Assembly (NCBI GenBank): GCA_029907315.1
Contig: JARYME010000021.1
Location: forward strand, 1-37,494
DNA length: 37,494 bases
Reading direction: 5' to 3'
DNA from: Armatimonadota bacterium
GTDB taxonomy: Bacteria; Armatimonadota; UBA5829
This document shows, piece after piece, positions 15,464 through 24,457 of this stretch. Every line of letters begins with the position of its first letter. The first letter of the stretch is position 1. The notes under the pieces were generated by a model. The model was given only the letters and a program-made list of their open reading frames with translations, made no database searches and had not been told where the DNA came from. Both the position numbers and the translations under genes were made by a program.

Positions 15464-17191
15464 GTGAGCCCCTGGAGAGCACGCAGCGCAAGTGAACAAG
15501 AAGCAACCGCAGCGACGCTTAGGGAGCTTCCGCCAGAGCAGGAGCTGGAAGCCTTGCGTGTGCGCGTGGCCGACCTGGAGAAGCGAATTGCAGAAGCAAC
15601 CCTGGAAGCCGATGCACTTCGAGAAATTGGTCAGGCAATCGGTTCTATGCTCAACATCGATGAAATGCTTCGCCAGGTGGCGGAGATTGTCGTAAAGGTC
15701 ACCGGAACCGATTTGTGCCTGATCTATCTTCTCGACGAAACGGGCAAGGAGCTCGTCCTGCGCGGCGCAAGCGGAGACACCAAGAATGTGGTCGGTAAAA
15801 TCAGGCTGAAGGTGGGCGAGGGGATTACCGGCTGGGTTGCCCAACAGGGTACCCACGTTGTGCTACCTAGGGAAGCCTGGCGCGACTCAAGGTTCAAACG
15901 CGTTCCTCTGTCTCAGGACAGCTATCACTCTATGCTTTCCGTTCCCCTGCGCGGACAGAACGGCCTTGTGGGTGTGATTAACGTGCGCACGGATCCACCT
16001 CACGAATACACAAGGGTTCAGATAAGCTTGTTGGATTCGATAGCTCGCCAAGTGGGTGGAGCTGTCGAAAACTATAATACCTACCGCAGAGTCGAGCAGA
16101 GAGCATCGCGCTTGTCGACCCTTTCGGAGATCAGCCGCAGGATAACTTCTGATATGTACCTAGAGGAGATACTGCAGCTGATCGTTGCCATGACCGCTGA
16201 GACCATGAACTTCAAAATATGCTCGATTATGCTGCTCGACGAATCGAAGCAGGAACTGGTGATCAAGGCGACACAGTCGAAAAGCCGCGCCTACACCAAG
16301 AAACCGAATGTTAAGTTGACGGAGTCGGTTGCCGGCAGAGCCGTGTTGGAGCGCCGGCCGATAACGATTCGCGACGTTCGCAAGACACCCGGCTATCAGT
16401 ACCCGGACGTGGCTCGCAGGGAAGGATTGTGTTCTCTTATTTCGCTGCCGTTGATGGTGAAAAACGAGATAATCGGCGTGCTTAACTGCTATACAGGTAC
16501 GCCGCACGAGTTCACAGACGAGGAGATCAACCTGTGCACGGCGGTGGCAAACCAGGCTGCCATATCCATCCAGAACGCACGTCTGTTGGTGCAGACTGCC
16601 GTGCTCCAAGAGATGCACCACCGGGTTAAGAACAGCCTTCAGACGATCGCAAGTCTTTTGCGCCTGCAGCTGAAAGTCGGCAAAGTCGATTCACTCGAAA
16701 AAGCTCTGACTCAGAGTATCAATCGCATTCAGTCTATTGCCTCGGTCCACGAGTTGCTTTCAAGTGAAAACCTGGACGATGTACCCATAAGACGACTTGC
16801 TGAGACGATTTTGTCCGGGACCGTCCGCAGTCTGTTGCCCGAAGACAGCAGTGTGAGGCTTTCAGTTGAGGGTGAAGATTTCCTTCTCCCGAGCGGTCAG
16901 GCTACCTACGTGGCGCTCATTCTGAATGAGCTGCTGCAGAACGCCGTCGAGCACGGACTCAAAGGCTCGGTCGGGTCTGAGCTCAGTATAAGGATCTCTC
17001 GGGACGAGGACAACGTCGTGATCGAGGTCATCAACGACGGTGACCCCCTTCCACCGGATTTCGACGTCCGCAGCCACCGCAAGTTGGGGTTGCGCATCGT
17101 TGAGAGTTTGGTCCGCGACAACCTGCTTGGGGATTTCACCGTCAAGACCGAGAACGGGTGCACCAGAGCAGCAGTTGTATTTCCCAGATAG
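15464..17191 (+). CDS. GAF-GAF-HisKA_2 sensor histidine kinase
   Basis: 575 residues, GTG start with an AGGA element upstream. There are no transmembrane segments, so it should be cytoplasmic. An N-terminal coiled coil (about 24-55) precedes GAF 1 (about 60-200) and GAF 2 (about 225-370), which usually bind small ligands or sense redox or light. The HisKA_2 dimerisation domain has the H-box EMHHRVKNSLQTIASLL with probable phospho-His H386. The HATPase domain has an N-box (ILNELLQNAVEHG, N488/N493) and G-box residues (KLGLRIVESLV). This layout matches PdtaS-type kinases, which phosphorylate ANTAR regulators. It follows the regulator gene by 55 nt and is likely co-transcribed. Confidence 0.93.
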   Translation: MSPWRARSASEQEATAATLRELPPEQELEALRVRVADLEKRIAEATLEADALREIGQAIGSMLNIDEMLRQVAEIVVKVTGTDLCLIYLLDETGKELVLRGASGDTKNVVGKIRLKVGEGITGWVAQQGTHVVLPREAWRDSRFKRVPLSQDSYHSMLSVPLRGQNGLVGVINVRTDPPHEYTRVQISLLDSIARQVGGAVENYNTYRRVEQRASRLSTLSEISRRITSDMYLEEILQLIVAMTAETMNFKICSIMLLDESKQELVIKATQSKSRAYTKKPNVKLTESVAGRAVLERRPITIRDVRKTPGYQYPDVARREGLCSLISLPLMVKNEIIGVLNCYTGTPHEFTDEEINLCTAVANQAAISIQNARLLVQTAVLQEMHHRVKNSLQTIASLLRLQLKVGKVDSLEKALTQSINRIQSIASVHELLSSENLDDVPIRRLAETILSGTVRSLLPEDSSVRLSVEGEDFLLPSGQATYVALILNELLQNAVEHGLKGSVGSELSIRISRDEDNVVIEVINDGDPLPPDFDVRSHRKLGLRIVESLVRDNLLGDFTVKTENGCTRAAVVFPR

Positions 17192-17241
17192 GCCGCATTT
17201 TCTGCACTGTGCACCCGTTGGAGGCGTGGAGATTTCCTATC

Positions 17242-17838
17242 TCACTTCTTAGCGGCGGCGAATCTGGCGGCAACATTGCTCCAGTTTACCAGGTTCCACC
17301 AAGCTTCGATCCAGTCTGCTCTCCTATTTTGGTACTTGAGATAATAGGCGTGTTCCCATACGTCAATGACCAGTAGGGGCACCAACCCCATTACCGTCTG
17401 TTTCTGATGGTTCTCGATGTTGGTTATGTAGAGCTTCTTGAATTGCTCACTCCAGCCAAGCACGGTCCAACCGCTTCCCTCAACAGCGGCAGCGGCTGCG
17501 CTGAACTGTTTCTTGAAGTTATCAAAGCTGCCGAAGTCTTTTTCTATCTGAGCGGCTAGTTCGCCGGAGGGTTCGCCTCCCGCATTGGGAGCCATGTTTT
17601 CCCAAAATACGGTGTGAAGTTCGTTGCCGGAGGCGTGAAACGCAAGCTGCCTTTCCCAATGTTGAATGAGCCCGAAATCGCCCGACTGACGCGCCGCAGC
17701 AAGCATTTCCTCAGCCTTATTCTGCCCTGCCACATAGGCAGCGTGATGCTTGTCGTGGTGCAGCTTCACGGTTGCTTCATCATAGTAAGGTTCGAGTGCG
17801 TTATAGTCGTAGGGTAAGGGTGGTAGTTCGTGTGCCAT
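17242..17838 (-). CDS. sodA: Iron/manganese superoxide dismutase
   Basis: 198 residues from ATG 17838, set by a perfect AGGAGG on the minus strand; an upstream in-frame start at 17895 lacks this. Conserved metal ligands are H27 (KLHHDKHHAAYV), H75 (ELHTVFWENM), D159 and H163 (DVWEHAYYLKY). No signal peptide is present, so it acts in the cytoplasm, converting superoxide to oxygen and peroxide. Gly at 71, four residues before H75, is the Mn-type rather than the Fe-type (Gln) choice, but metal use cannot be settled by eye; the symbol sodA is tentative. It is convergent with the sensor kinase gene. The presence of SOD implies at least transient exposure to oxygen. Confidence 0.94.
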   Translation of the reverse strand: MAHELPPLPYDYNALEPYYDEATVKLHHDKHHAAYVAGQNKAEEMLAAARQSGDFGLIQHWERQLAFHASGNELHTVFWENMAPNAGGEPSGELAAQIEKDFGSFDNFKKQFSAAAAAVEGSGWTVLGWSEQFKKLYITNIENHQKQTVMGLVPLLVIDVWEHAYYLKYQNRRADWIEAWWNLVNWSNVAARFAAAKK

Positions 17839-18009
17839 CAGTCTCCTCCTTTGTCGTATTGTGTATATTGATTCTGTGATACCCAATACTTGCACGAATC
17901 AATCCTTGTGGAGATTACGGGTTCTGCGATCGAGTGAAGGGAACAATGTGGGCGACAGATAAGTTGGCAAGAGGTAAACAATTAAGCCAAAAGGAGAGGG
18001 TCGGCAAAG

Positions 18010-20031
18010 ATGAAAAAACTTAGTGTTCTTCTCATCGCCCTGTCAGTGCTGGTGTCGACAGCTTGCGGAGCAGTCACACTGACCTATGTTGATCTCGTCA
18101 AGAGACTGACGGATTTGGAAGGTTTGTCGGTGCTGCCTCTGCCAGGCGAGTATTGTAAGCAGTGGTCGAGCTACGACCGAGCCAGCAAGTATGATGAGAC
18201 AACCGGCAAGTATGTGGCGTGGGACGCCAACGGCGACGGACACGGCATCATCCGTCGGGAGGACAACCTGCAGGTATTCGCGGAGATAGAAGGTCCAGGC
18301 TGCATATGGCGCATATGGTCGGCAGATCCAGAAAACGGTCGAGTTATCATTTACCTCGACGGATCAGACAAGCCGGCCGTAGATCTGCCGTTCAAGGCGT
18401 ATTTCGATCGCAAACACCGGCCATTTGTGTATCCTGCGTTGGTTCACTACGCCTCGTCGGGCGCCAATTGTTATGTGCCGATTCCTTTTCAGAAGTCTTG
18501 TAAGATCGTTGCGGAAAATGGCTGGGGGGCTTATTACCACTTCACATATTCGGTCTTTCCCAAAGACACCGTCGTGCCTACGTTCACCAGGTCGCTTCCA
18601 GGCGAAGCGCTGGTGGCATTGGAGGAAGCGAACCGCAAACTGACTGAGGGTCTCGGCACGGATCCGGCAGGGGTGCGTCCGGGTTCGATAACTATCGGCA
18701 AACAGCTTTCCGTATCCCCAGGAAAAACCGCTGTTGCTGCACAGATAAGGGGTCCGCGAGCAATTACCGCGATTAAGGTGAAGGTGGACAAAAGCATCGC
18801 GGACGCTGCGTGGTCCAGGCTGCGAGAGCTGGTTCTGAAGATTACCTGGGACGATGACAAGAAACCCAGCGTTTGGTGCCCACTTGGCGATTTCTTCGGT
18901 ACTGCTCCTGGGATCAACTACTACAAGTCTCTACCTCTGGGAATGACCGAGGACGGCTTCTACTGCTACTGGTATATGCCGTTCGCGAAGAAGGCACGGG
19001 TCGAATTGATCAATGAAGGCAAGGACACGGCAAATCTGGAAATCAGTATCACACATGCTCCTCTCACCAAGCCTATCGAGCAGCTGGGCAGATTCCATGC
19101 TAAGTGGCACCGGGACGCATTCTTGCCGAAGGAACCGGAACGATGGATCGATTGGACAATGTTGAAGACCACCGGCTTGGGCCGCTACTGCGGTGTTATG
19201 CTCCACGTGTGGAACCCGAGGGGCGGATGGTGGGGCGAAGGCGATGAGAAGTTCTTCGTCGACGGCGAGAAGTTCCCGTCCACTATCGGCACCGGCTCTG
19301 AGGATTATTTCGGCTACGCTTGGTGCAACCCACAGCTTTTCCAGAACGCCTATCACAATCAGACATTCAACCAGAACTCAAACGCTGGCAACGTCTCCGT
19401 GAACCGCTGGCATATTACAGACAATGTCCCGTTCCACAGTTCAATCGAGGCATGCATAGAGAAATACTATCCCAACGACCGTCCAACGCTCTATGCTGCC
19501 GTAGCCTACTGGTACCAGGCTGCTGGTCAGGAGGACCCTTACGAGGAAGTGCCAGTGAGCGAGCGGGTCGGATACTTCGAATTCGTGCCGTATGTTGTGC
19601 AGGGTGCAATCGAGGGAGAAAAGATGCGCGTGCTGTCCTGTTCGGCCGGACAAACCTCTGTCCAGGAGACGGGAGGTTTCGAAGGAGGAGAGTGGAGTGG
19701 TTACGCACACCTGTGGTGGACAGGTGCCTCCCCCGGAGCCAAACTGGACTTAGCACTTAGAGTGAGGCAGGCTGGCACCTATGCACTGAAAGCTCGGCTC
19801 ACCAAGGCACCGGATTACGGTATCGTCCAGTTCTACTTGGACGGTCAGAAGTTGGGTGAAACTATAGACCTTTACGCTGAGAAAGTTATACCTACGGACG
19901 AAATAACACTCGGAACCATGCAGCTCGCTGCCGGAGAGCACAAGCTCACGGTTGAAATAGTGGGGGCAAACGAGAAAGCCGCTAAGGCATATATGTTCGG
20001 CTTGGACTACATCAAGCTCGACAAGCAGTAG
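18010..20031 (+). CDS. Secreted GH172 (DUF2961) glycoside hydrolase with C-terminal beta-sandwich
   Basis: 673 residues, start at 18010 behind AAAGGAGAG. The signal sequence (1-20) ends STACG; lipidation is possible but the lipobox is weak. The DUF2961 core spans about 35-500 (GEYCKQWSSYDRASKY, WRIWSADPENG, CYVPIPFQKSCKI). E410 (WWGEGDE) and E431 (GTGSEDYFGYAW) lie 21 residues apart. That equals the spacing I recall for the two catalytic glutamates of the founding GH172 alpha-fructofuranosidase. A C-terminal sandwich (about 545-673) looks like a carbohydrate-binding module. The family forms jelly-roll trimers acting on furanosides, but specificity varies. It is convergent with the carbohydrate operon, so it may take part in the same glycan use. 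Confidence 0.88.
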   Translation: MKKLSVLLIALSVLVSTACGAVTLTYVDLVKRLTDLEGLSVLPLPGEYCKQWSSYDRASKYDETTGKYVAWDANGDGHGIIRREDNLQVFAEIEGPGCIWRIWSADPENGRVIIYLDGSDKPAVDLPFKAYFDRKHRPFVYPALVHYASSGANCYVPIPFQKSCKIVAENGWGAYYHFTYSVFPKDTVVPTFTRSLPGEALVALEEANRKLTEGLGTDPAGVRPGSITIGKQLSVSPGKTAVAAQIRGPRAITAIKVKVDKSIADAAWSRLRELVLKITWDDDKKPSVWCPLGDFFGTAPGINYYKSLPLGMTEDGFYCYWYMPFAKKARVELINEGKDTANLEISITHAPLTKPIEQLGRFHAKWHRDAFLPKEPERWIDWTMLKTTGLGRYCGVMLHVWNPRGGWWGEGDEKFFVDGEKFPSTIGTGSEDYFGYAWCNPQLFQNAYHNQTFNQNSNAGNVSVNRWHITDNVPFHSSIEACIEKYYPNDRPTLYAAVAYWYQAAGQEDPYEEVPVSERVGYFEFVPYVVQGAIEGEKMRVLSCSAGQTSVQETGGFEGGEWSGYAHLWWTGASPGAKLDLALRVRQAGTYALKARLTKAPDYGIVQFYLDGQKLGETIDLYAEKVIPTDEITLGTMQLAAGEHKLTVEIVGANEKAAKAYMFGLDYIKLDKQ

Positions 20032-20059
20032 TTCCGCGATTCCAAAACTGGGCTAAGGA

Positions 20060-20101
20060 AGAGCACCTGGTCAGGCGCTGAGCCATTCATCCAGGTGCTC
20101 T
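20060..20101. terminator. Inverted repeat between convergent genes, probable shared terminator
   Basis: AGAGCACCTGG (20060-20070) pairs perfectly with CCAGGTGCTCT (20091-20101) across a 20-nt loop. The right arm is inside the last codons of the minus-strand lyase gene. Only short T-runs flank it, so termination strength is uncertain. Confidence 0.5.
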
Positions 20102-21183
20102 TTCACAAATGTGTCGTCGTTCAGTTGCGGATAAGCCTTGTATACCCGGTCGATTTCCTCGCTTTGGCCTGGGCTGAGCGTCTCGTTAGGATTCAGGCAC
20201 CATATTCCTTCGAGCAGGCCCTGTCGCCGCAGTACTTCGTGCACGCCCGCGATGCAACCCGCGAAGTCGTTCGCCGCGTCGAAAAAGGCAGCGTTGCAGT
20301 CTGTAATTTGCGCAGCCAGAGTAAGCATTTCCTTCGGTATGCTGTTACCTTGCGCTGTGATCACGTGGCACTGGTCGAGTAGCTCGACGGCTTTCTTGGT
20401 CCAAACGGACCAGTGACCCAGCAGCCCGCCGACTATTCTGCGTTCCACGAGCTTGCCGTTGACCGAAAACCGAAAGGTGGTCAGAAGATCCAACACAATG
20501 TTGTCGTCGTTTCCTGTGTAGAGGGCTACATCGTCTCTGCCGGATTCTGCAGCGGCACGTACGACATCGAGCGTCTGGTAGCGGTTGAACGGCGCAATTT
20601 TGATCGCTACGACGTTTTCAATATCTAGAAATCTTCTCCAGAACGTATATGACAGTTTCGGTCCGCCGACAGCTTTCTGCAGATAGAAGCCCACCAGTGG
20701 AATGACTTCTGCTACCGCCTTGCAGTGATCGATGAGTTCGTCTTCCGATGCATCGCTCATTGCGGCGAGGCTCAGAAGGCCCGCGTGATAGCCCAACTCG
20801 CACAGCTTCTGAGCTTCCTTGAGGGCTTGGGGAGTTCGGCCGCAGATGCCTCCTATTCGAATCAAAGGTGCGCTCGTATCCGACGAACCACTGTTAACGC
20901 CTCTTGCACGCAGTGCGTCCAGTCTGTCCATTTCATCCTTACCAAGCTCCAGTAGCGGTTCGAATAGACCGATTTTGGGGTCTCGAATCGCGAACTGCGT
21001 GGTGTGAACGCCGATGGCTATTCCGCCTGCGCCGGCTGCGGCGTAGTATCGCCAAAGAGCTCGCTGACGTCGTTCGTTCAGATTTCGGCTAGCCGTAAGC
21101 GCGAGAGGGCTGGCGGGAATCACAGTGCCTCTGCGCAGCACTTCCCAAGGAGTCATTCTGACTGTGCTTACAGACTGCTCCAT
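20071..21183 (-). CDS. Dihydrodipicolinate synthase-family (class I aldolase/lyase) protein
   Basis: 370 residues, cytoplasmic. It has the DapA/NanA-type barrel with Schiff-base lysine K195 in VVAIKIAPFNRYQ and a tyrosine at 167 (VGFYLQ). It is longer than DapA (about 290), mainly at the N-terminus (to about residue 25) and in loops. Its family members include 2-keto-3-deoxy sugar-acid aldolases and N-acetylneuraminate lyase. Position as the last gene of an operon with a heparinase-like lyase and an SDR epimerase favours breakdown of a keto-deoxy sugar acid rather than lysine synthesis, which is inference. The ATG comes 1 nt after the stop of the upstream gene (TGAAATG), so translation is coupled. 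Confidence 0.86.
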   Translation of the reverse strand: MEQSVSTVRMTPWEVLRRGTVIPASPLALTASRNLNERRQRALWRYYAAAGAGGIAIGVHTTQFAIRDPKIGLFEPLLELGKDEMDRLDALRARGVNSGSSDTSAPLIRIGGICGRTPQALKEAQKLCELGYHAGLLSLAAMSDASEDELIDHCKAVAEVIPLVGFYLQKAVGGPKLSYTFWRRFLDIENVVAIKIAPFNRYQTLDVVRAAAESGRDDVALYTGNDDNIVLDLLTTFRFSVNGKLVERRIVGGLLGHWSVWTKKAVELLDQCHVITAQGNSIPKEMLTLAAQITDCNAAFFDAANDFAGCIAGVHEVLRRQGLLEGIWCLNPNETLSPGQSEEIDRVYKAYPQLNDDTFVKEHLDEWLSA

Positions 21184-21184
21184 T

Positions 21185-22210
21185 TCAAAACTTACCGTCC
21201 CTCGTTTCGAAATGAGTGGGTTTGCCCAGTGTTTCCCCGCCCGACATAATCCATGCGGCTATCCACTCGATAAGTCTTCGAACCGGCACGCGGGGATAAC
21301 CGAACAGCTTATGCCCCAACTGACCGTTCGAGAGCAGAGCGTCTGGAGCTTCTGCGCCAGTAAAGATAGGTCGACGGCCCATGAGTTCGCCGAAAAGCTC
21401 TGCTGTTCGCCTCACGCTTATTATCTCTGGTCCAGCAATGTTAACCACGAAAGGCGGGCTTGAAGCCTTAGCGAGTGTCTGGAGCGCCATGGCGTTGGCA
21501 TCTGCCTGCCAAATCACATTCGCGGTTCCCATAGTTACATCAACTGGTTCACCCGCCCACACCTTCTGGGCGATGTCCACCAGCACGCCGTATCGCAGCT
21601 CATTCGAATAGTTCAGGCGCACTATGCTAACCGGGGTGCCGCACGACCGACTGAAGTGTTCGAAAACACGCTCTCGAGCAAGTGCGCTCCAGGCGTATTC
21701 ACCTTCAGGTTTTGGCTCGTCGGTTTCGACGGATCCGCCAGACCACACAGGCACTAATCCGTAGACGTTGCCCGTTGAGAAGGCTGTTATTCGGCTGTTG
21801 CTGAACTTGCGGCAAACTTGTCCAGGCAGGTAAGCATTCAACGCCCAGGTGAGAGCCTGGTTTTCGCTGGAACCGAACTTCATTCCCACCATATAAACAA
21901 CATTGGGGGCATCCGGCAATGAATTCAGCTGCGTTTCGTCGAGCAAATCGCACTTGATTGTCTCGACTCCGACTTGCTCGAGCTTGTTCGACTGTTCCGG
22001 CGATGGAAACAGGTCAACACCGATGACCCGACGGTTTTTCCCGGCTTCTTCGAAAGCTCGCTTCGCCATACGAGCCAGGCTGGGACCCATCTTGCCTCCG
22101 CAGCCGAGCACAATCAGGTCACCGTCTAGTGCAGCAAGGGTTTCAACTACACCCGGAGTCGGTCGACTGATCATTTCCTCCAGTTGTTCCACAGACGTTA
22201 TCTCATCCAT
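21185..22210 (-). CDS. NAD-dependent epimerase/dehydratase-family (extended SDR) protein
   Basis: 341 residues. The N-terminal Rossmann loop GCGGKMGPSLARMAKRA (about 36-52) binds NAD(P); D65 of VIGVDLF would contact the ribose. STGNVYG marks the active-site strand, and EYAWSALARERVFE is the helix where the classic YxxxK catalytic pair sits. Here the lysine is Ala (Y-A-W-S-A), so chemistry may differ from ordinary epimerases or the activity may be reduced. The Shine-Dalgarno is AGAGGAG. It lies 36 nt after the lyase gene and 1 nt before the DHDPS-family gene. A role in converting uronate-derived sugars is plausible from context only. Confidence 0.85.
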   Translation of the reverse strand: MDEITSVEQLEEMISRPTPGVVETLAALDGDLIVLGCGGKMGPSLARMAKRAFEEAGKNRRVIGVDLFPSPEQSNKLEQVGVETIKCDLLDETQLNSLPDAPNVVYMVGMKFGSSENQALTWALNAYLPGQVCRKFSNSRITAFSTGNVYGLVPVWSGGSVETDEPKPEGEYAWSALARERVFEHFSRSCGTPVSIVRLNYSNELRYGVLVDIAQKVWAGEPVDVTMGTANVIWQADANAMALQTLAKASSPPFVVNIAGPEIISVRRTAELFGELMGRRPIFTGAEAPDALLSNGQLGHKLFGYPRVPVRRLIEWIAAWIMSGGETLGKPTHFETRDGKF

Positions 22211-22246
22211 ACTTCCAATACTCCTCTGAGAGATTTTCGGCGAGGA

Positions 22247-24457
22247 CTAGAACTTGTGTGTCAGTTTCGTTCGAGAGAGGTCTTGTGCGGTGAGCCTGTC
22301 CGCAGGCAGCGGAGTACCATTCCTGCTCAGCGTACCGCCGTCCACCAAAGCGGCGGCTTCAACGGCCCGACCGTTCGTGCGCACGTACACTGCCAGAGCA
22401 TCCGCCTCGAAGTCCGAAAACCGGAACCTGCCTCGCTTAGATGCTTGCAGGAAGTAATCTCTTCTGCCGTCGGCAAACTGGATTTCAAGGCCTGTGGCAA
22501 AGGAGCCGTCCTCCGATGTCACCGATGCCGCACGGATCTGCTTGATCGGACAAGAAGTTCCTTTCGGCGTTGGATACAGAACGTATGCCATATAGGTGGT
22601 TCCGACTGCTCGCTTCGAGAATACCGCCGTGGGTATAGGTCTGCACTTGTAAACGGTCGTCTGTCCTGCGGGCATCCATCCTTGCACAACAGGTTGTTCT
22701 TGACCCGAGACTATTATTGTGCTGAGCCCGTCGCTTGGCACCGGGATTATCGACAAGTTGGCGGCGTCTTTATTGGTTGTAGTGACGCCCTGACTCGACG
22801 GGTCCACAGCCGCTCCGTCCGCATCCAGGTGAAACAAGCTTTCGTAGAGGTGTTCTGTGTCATCCGCCGGCGACAGGAAATCGGTAATTATCCAGTATTC
22901 AGGTTTCACGAAGAATATATGCCGGGTGTGCGTCACCGCTGTCTCGTTTTCTGGGCCATAGCGCTTGTCATAGGTGCCGGCGGCGTAGTCGAATCGCGGG
23001 TTCGACGCCCACTTGTTCGGCAATGGTTTCGAAACTACGTAACCGTCGCGCGACTTATTTGCTCGGTGTTGTTCTTTTCCGTCTACCATGACGGTGTTGT
23101 GTGCCCGGGTAGAAAGCACATATTTGCGCCATTGAGAGTTATCGTAAGCATAATTGCCCGGGTCGACCACGTGGTACTTGCCGTGCGCATGCAGGACGAT
23201 GGACAACGCGTCCTCGTGCTGATGGCCATAGCCATACGGTCCCGCATCCATCATCAAATAAAGTGCATCCTTGTCCCAACCGGAGCGCATTACGAGCTGT
23301 CCCGCAAATGGTAGTGCGACCGATGTGAAACTCGGAGGCGCTCCTTCTCTGCCATCGGTCGATATCCACTGGAAGTCCTTGCGTTTAGGAAACAGCTCGA
23401 ATGCGCGGGTTAGGGACGCCTTGACGTTGATGCGTCCTCCGTCATTGATATCTGGAAGTGTGCGATCAGGCATGCACACTTTCAGGTTGTAGTCGTACAT
23501 CTTCTCCAATTTGGCTATGTAGTCGTATGGCATATCGATGTCGTTTAAACGGGCTATTTCGTAAGCGCGCAGAAAGTTCAGAAGGCTTACCTGGTGGTAT
23601 CCAGTTGTGAGTTCTATCTGTGCTCCGTCAGGGTAGACTTGCCTATCAAGCTCTGCATACAAGCGCTCTGTGGCGGTTCTGCGCCAATCGGAAGCCTCTT
23701 TGAATTCCGGGAACAACACGCCCACGTGCATCAATCCATTGGACTCCATTGTAAGCCAGTTTCCGCCAGTGTGCCACTTCATAAGTTGCCGAGCGTGTTC
23801 TACGAAGGACTTCACCATAGTAACCACGGCGTCGTCATTGAAAGACGGCGACGTAAGGAACAGGAAAAACGCTTCGGGCCAAGACGTGCTGCAGCGGATT
23901 CCTTGCTCTATAGTCCGCCAGGTATAGGTTTCGTTGCCGGAGGTTTCGGTCGGAACGGGGTTCTTTCTCACCCAGTCCGTCATCTGGTAAACGAACTCTT
24001 GAGCATATTTCTCCTCGCCGGTCGCCCAGTACGCTCTACCTAGCGTTACCCAGAACGGATGACGATTGAGCTGCCAAGGCCACTCTTTGTAGTTAATAGG
24101 ATTGAGATTCCAATCGATTTCGCCTTCGAACTTGTGGTATACGCCCACACTCGGCAGTTCGCGGTTGAGGATTCTGTCTGCCTCGGAAGTATCAACGTTT
24201 TCCGGACGCTTCTCGTGCTTGGGTCGAGAGTGTGGGTCGAAATACCAAACCGGTTTGGTACGCCTTCTCAAGTATTCAGCGAATTCGTGTCTCGCCGCCG
24301 CGTAATCACCTGCCTTGACCGCTTTCTCTACTTTTTCCAGCCCAGGGTACCCGGGGATCAACATGGAAAAGAACTCTTCGTCAGTGAGCCGCGGCCCGAA
24401 GTCGGCGGCGGCTGAGGTCGTAAGTCCGATTAGCGCGAGCATGAGCATAGGTCCCAT
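22247..24457 (-). CDS. Heparinase II/III-like polysaccharide lyase, secreted
   Basis: 736 residues from ATG 24457, which has AGGGGA upstream and gives a clean signal peptide (1-18, GPMLMLALIGLTTSAAA). An N-terminal alpha/alpha-toroid follows (LNRHPFWVTLGRAYWATG, WRTIEQGIRCSTSWPEAFF, MKWHTGGNWLTMESNG), then the Hepar_II_III beta-sandwich with GYGHQHEDALSIVLHAHG (H412 and H414) and VVDPGNYAYD. Such enzymes cleave uronate-containing polysaccharides (heparan-type, alginate and related) by beta-elimination. The exact substrate is not readable from sequence. Its first 28 nt overlap the end of the upstream propeller gene, so it is translationally coupled in the operon. Confidence 0.9.
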   Translation of the reverse strand: MGPMLMLALIGLTTSAAADFGPRLTDEEFFSMLIPGYPGLEKVEKAVKAGDYAAARHEFAEYLRRRTKPVWYFDPHSRPKHEKRPENVDTSEADRILNRELPSVGVYHKFEGEIDWNLNPINYKEWPWQLNRHPFWVTLGRAYWATGEEKYAQEFVYQMTDWVRKNPVPTETSGNETYTWRTIEQGIRCSTSWPEAFFLFLTSPSFNDDAVVTMVKSFVEHARQLMKWHTGGNWLTMESNGLMHVGVLFPEFKEASDWRRTATERLYAELDRQVYPDGAQIELTTGYHQVSLLNFLRAYEIARLNDIDMPYDYIAKLEKMYDYNLKVCMPDRTLPDINDGGRINVKASLTRAFELFPKRKDFQWISTDGREGAPPSFTSVALPFAGQLVMRSGWDKDALYLMMDAGPYGYGHQHEDALSIVLHAHGKYHVVDPGNYAYDNSQWRKYVLSTRAHNTVMVDGKEQHRANKSRDGYVVSKPLPNKWASNPRFDYAAGTYDKRYGPENETAVTHTRHIFFVKPEYWIITDFLSPADDTEHLYESLFHLDADGAAVDPSSQGVTTTNKDAANLSIIPVPSDGLSTIIVSGQEQPVVQGWMPAGQTTVYKCRPIPTAVFSKRAVGTTYMAYVLYPTPKGTSCPIKQIRAASVTSEDGSFATGLEIQFADGRRDYFLQASKRGRFRFSDFEADALAVYVRTNGRAVEAAALVDGGTLSRNGTPLPADRLTAQDLSRTKLTHKF

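Noticed and set aside
22184-23314. 376-residue plus-strand open frame
   Set aside because: It is antisense to the heparinase-like gene, Arg/Cys/Val-rich with no domain, and the opposite strand has strong family motifs.
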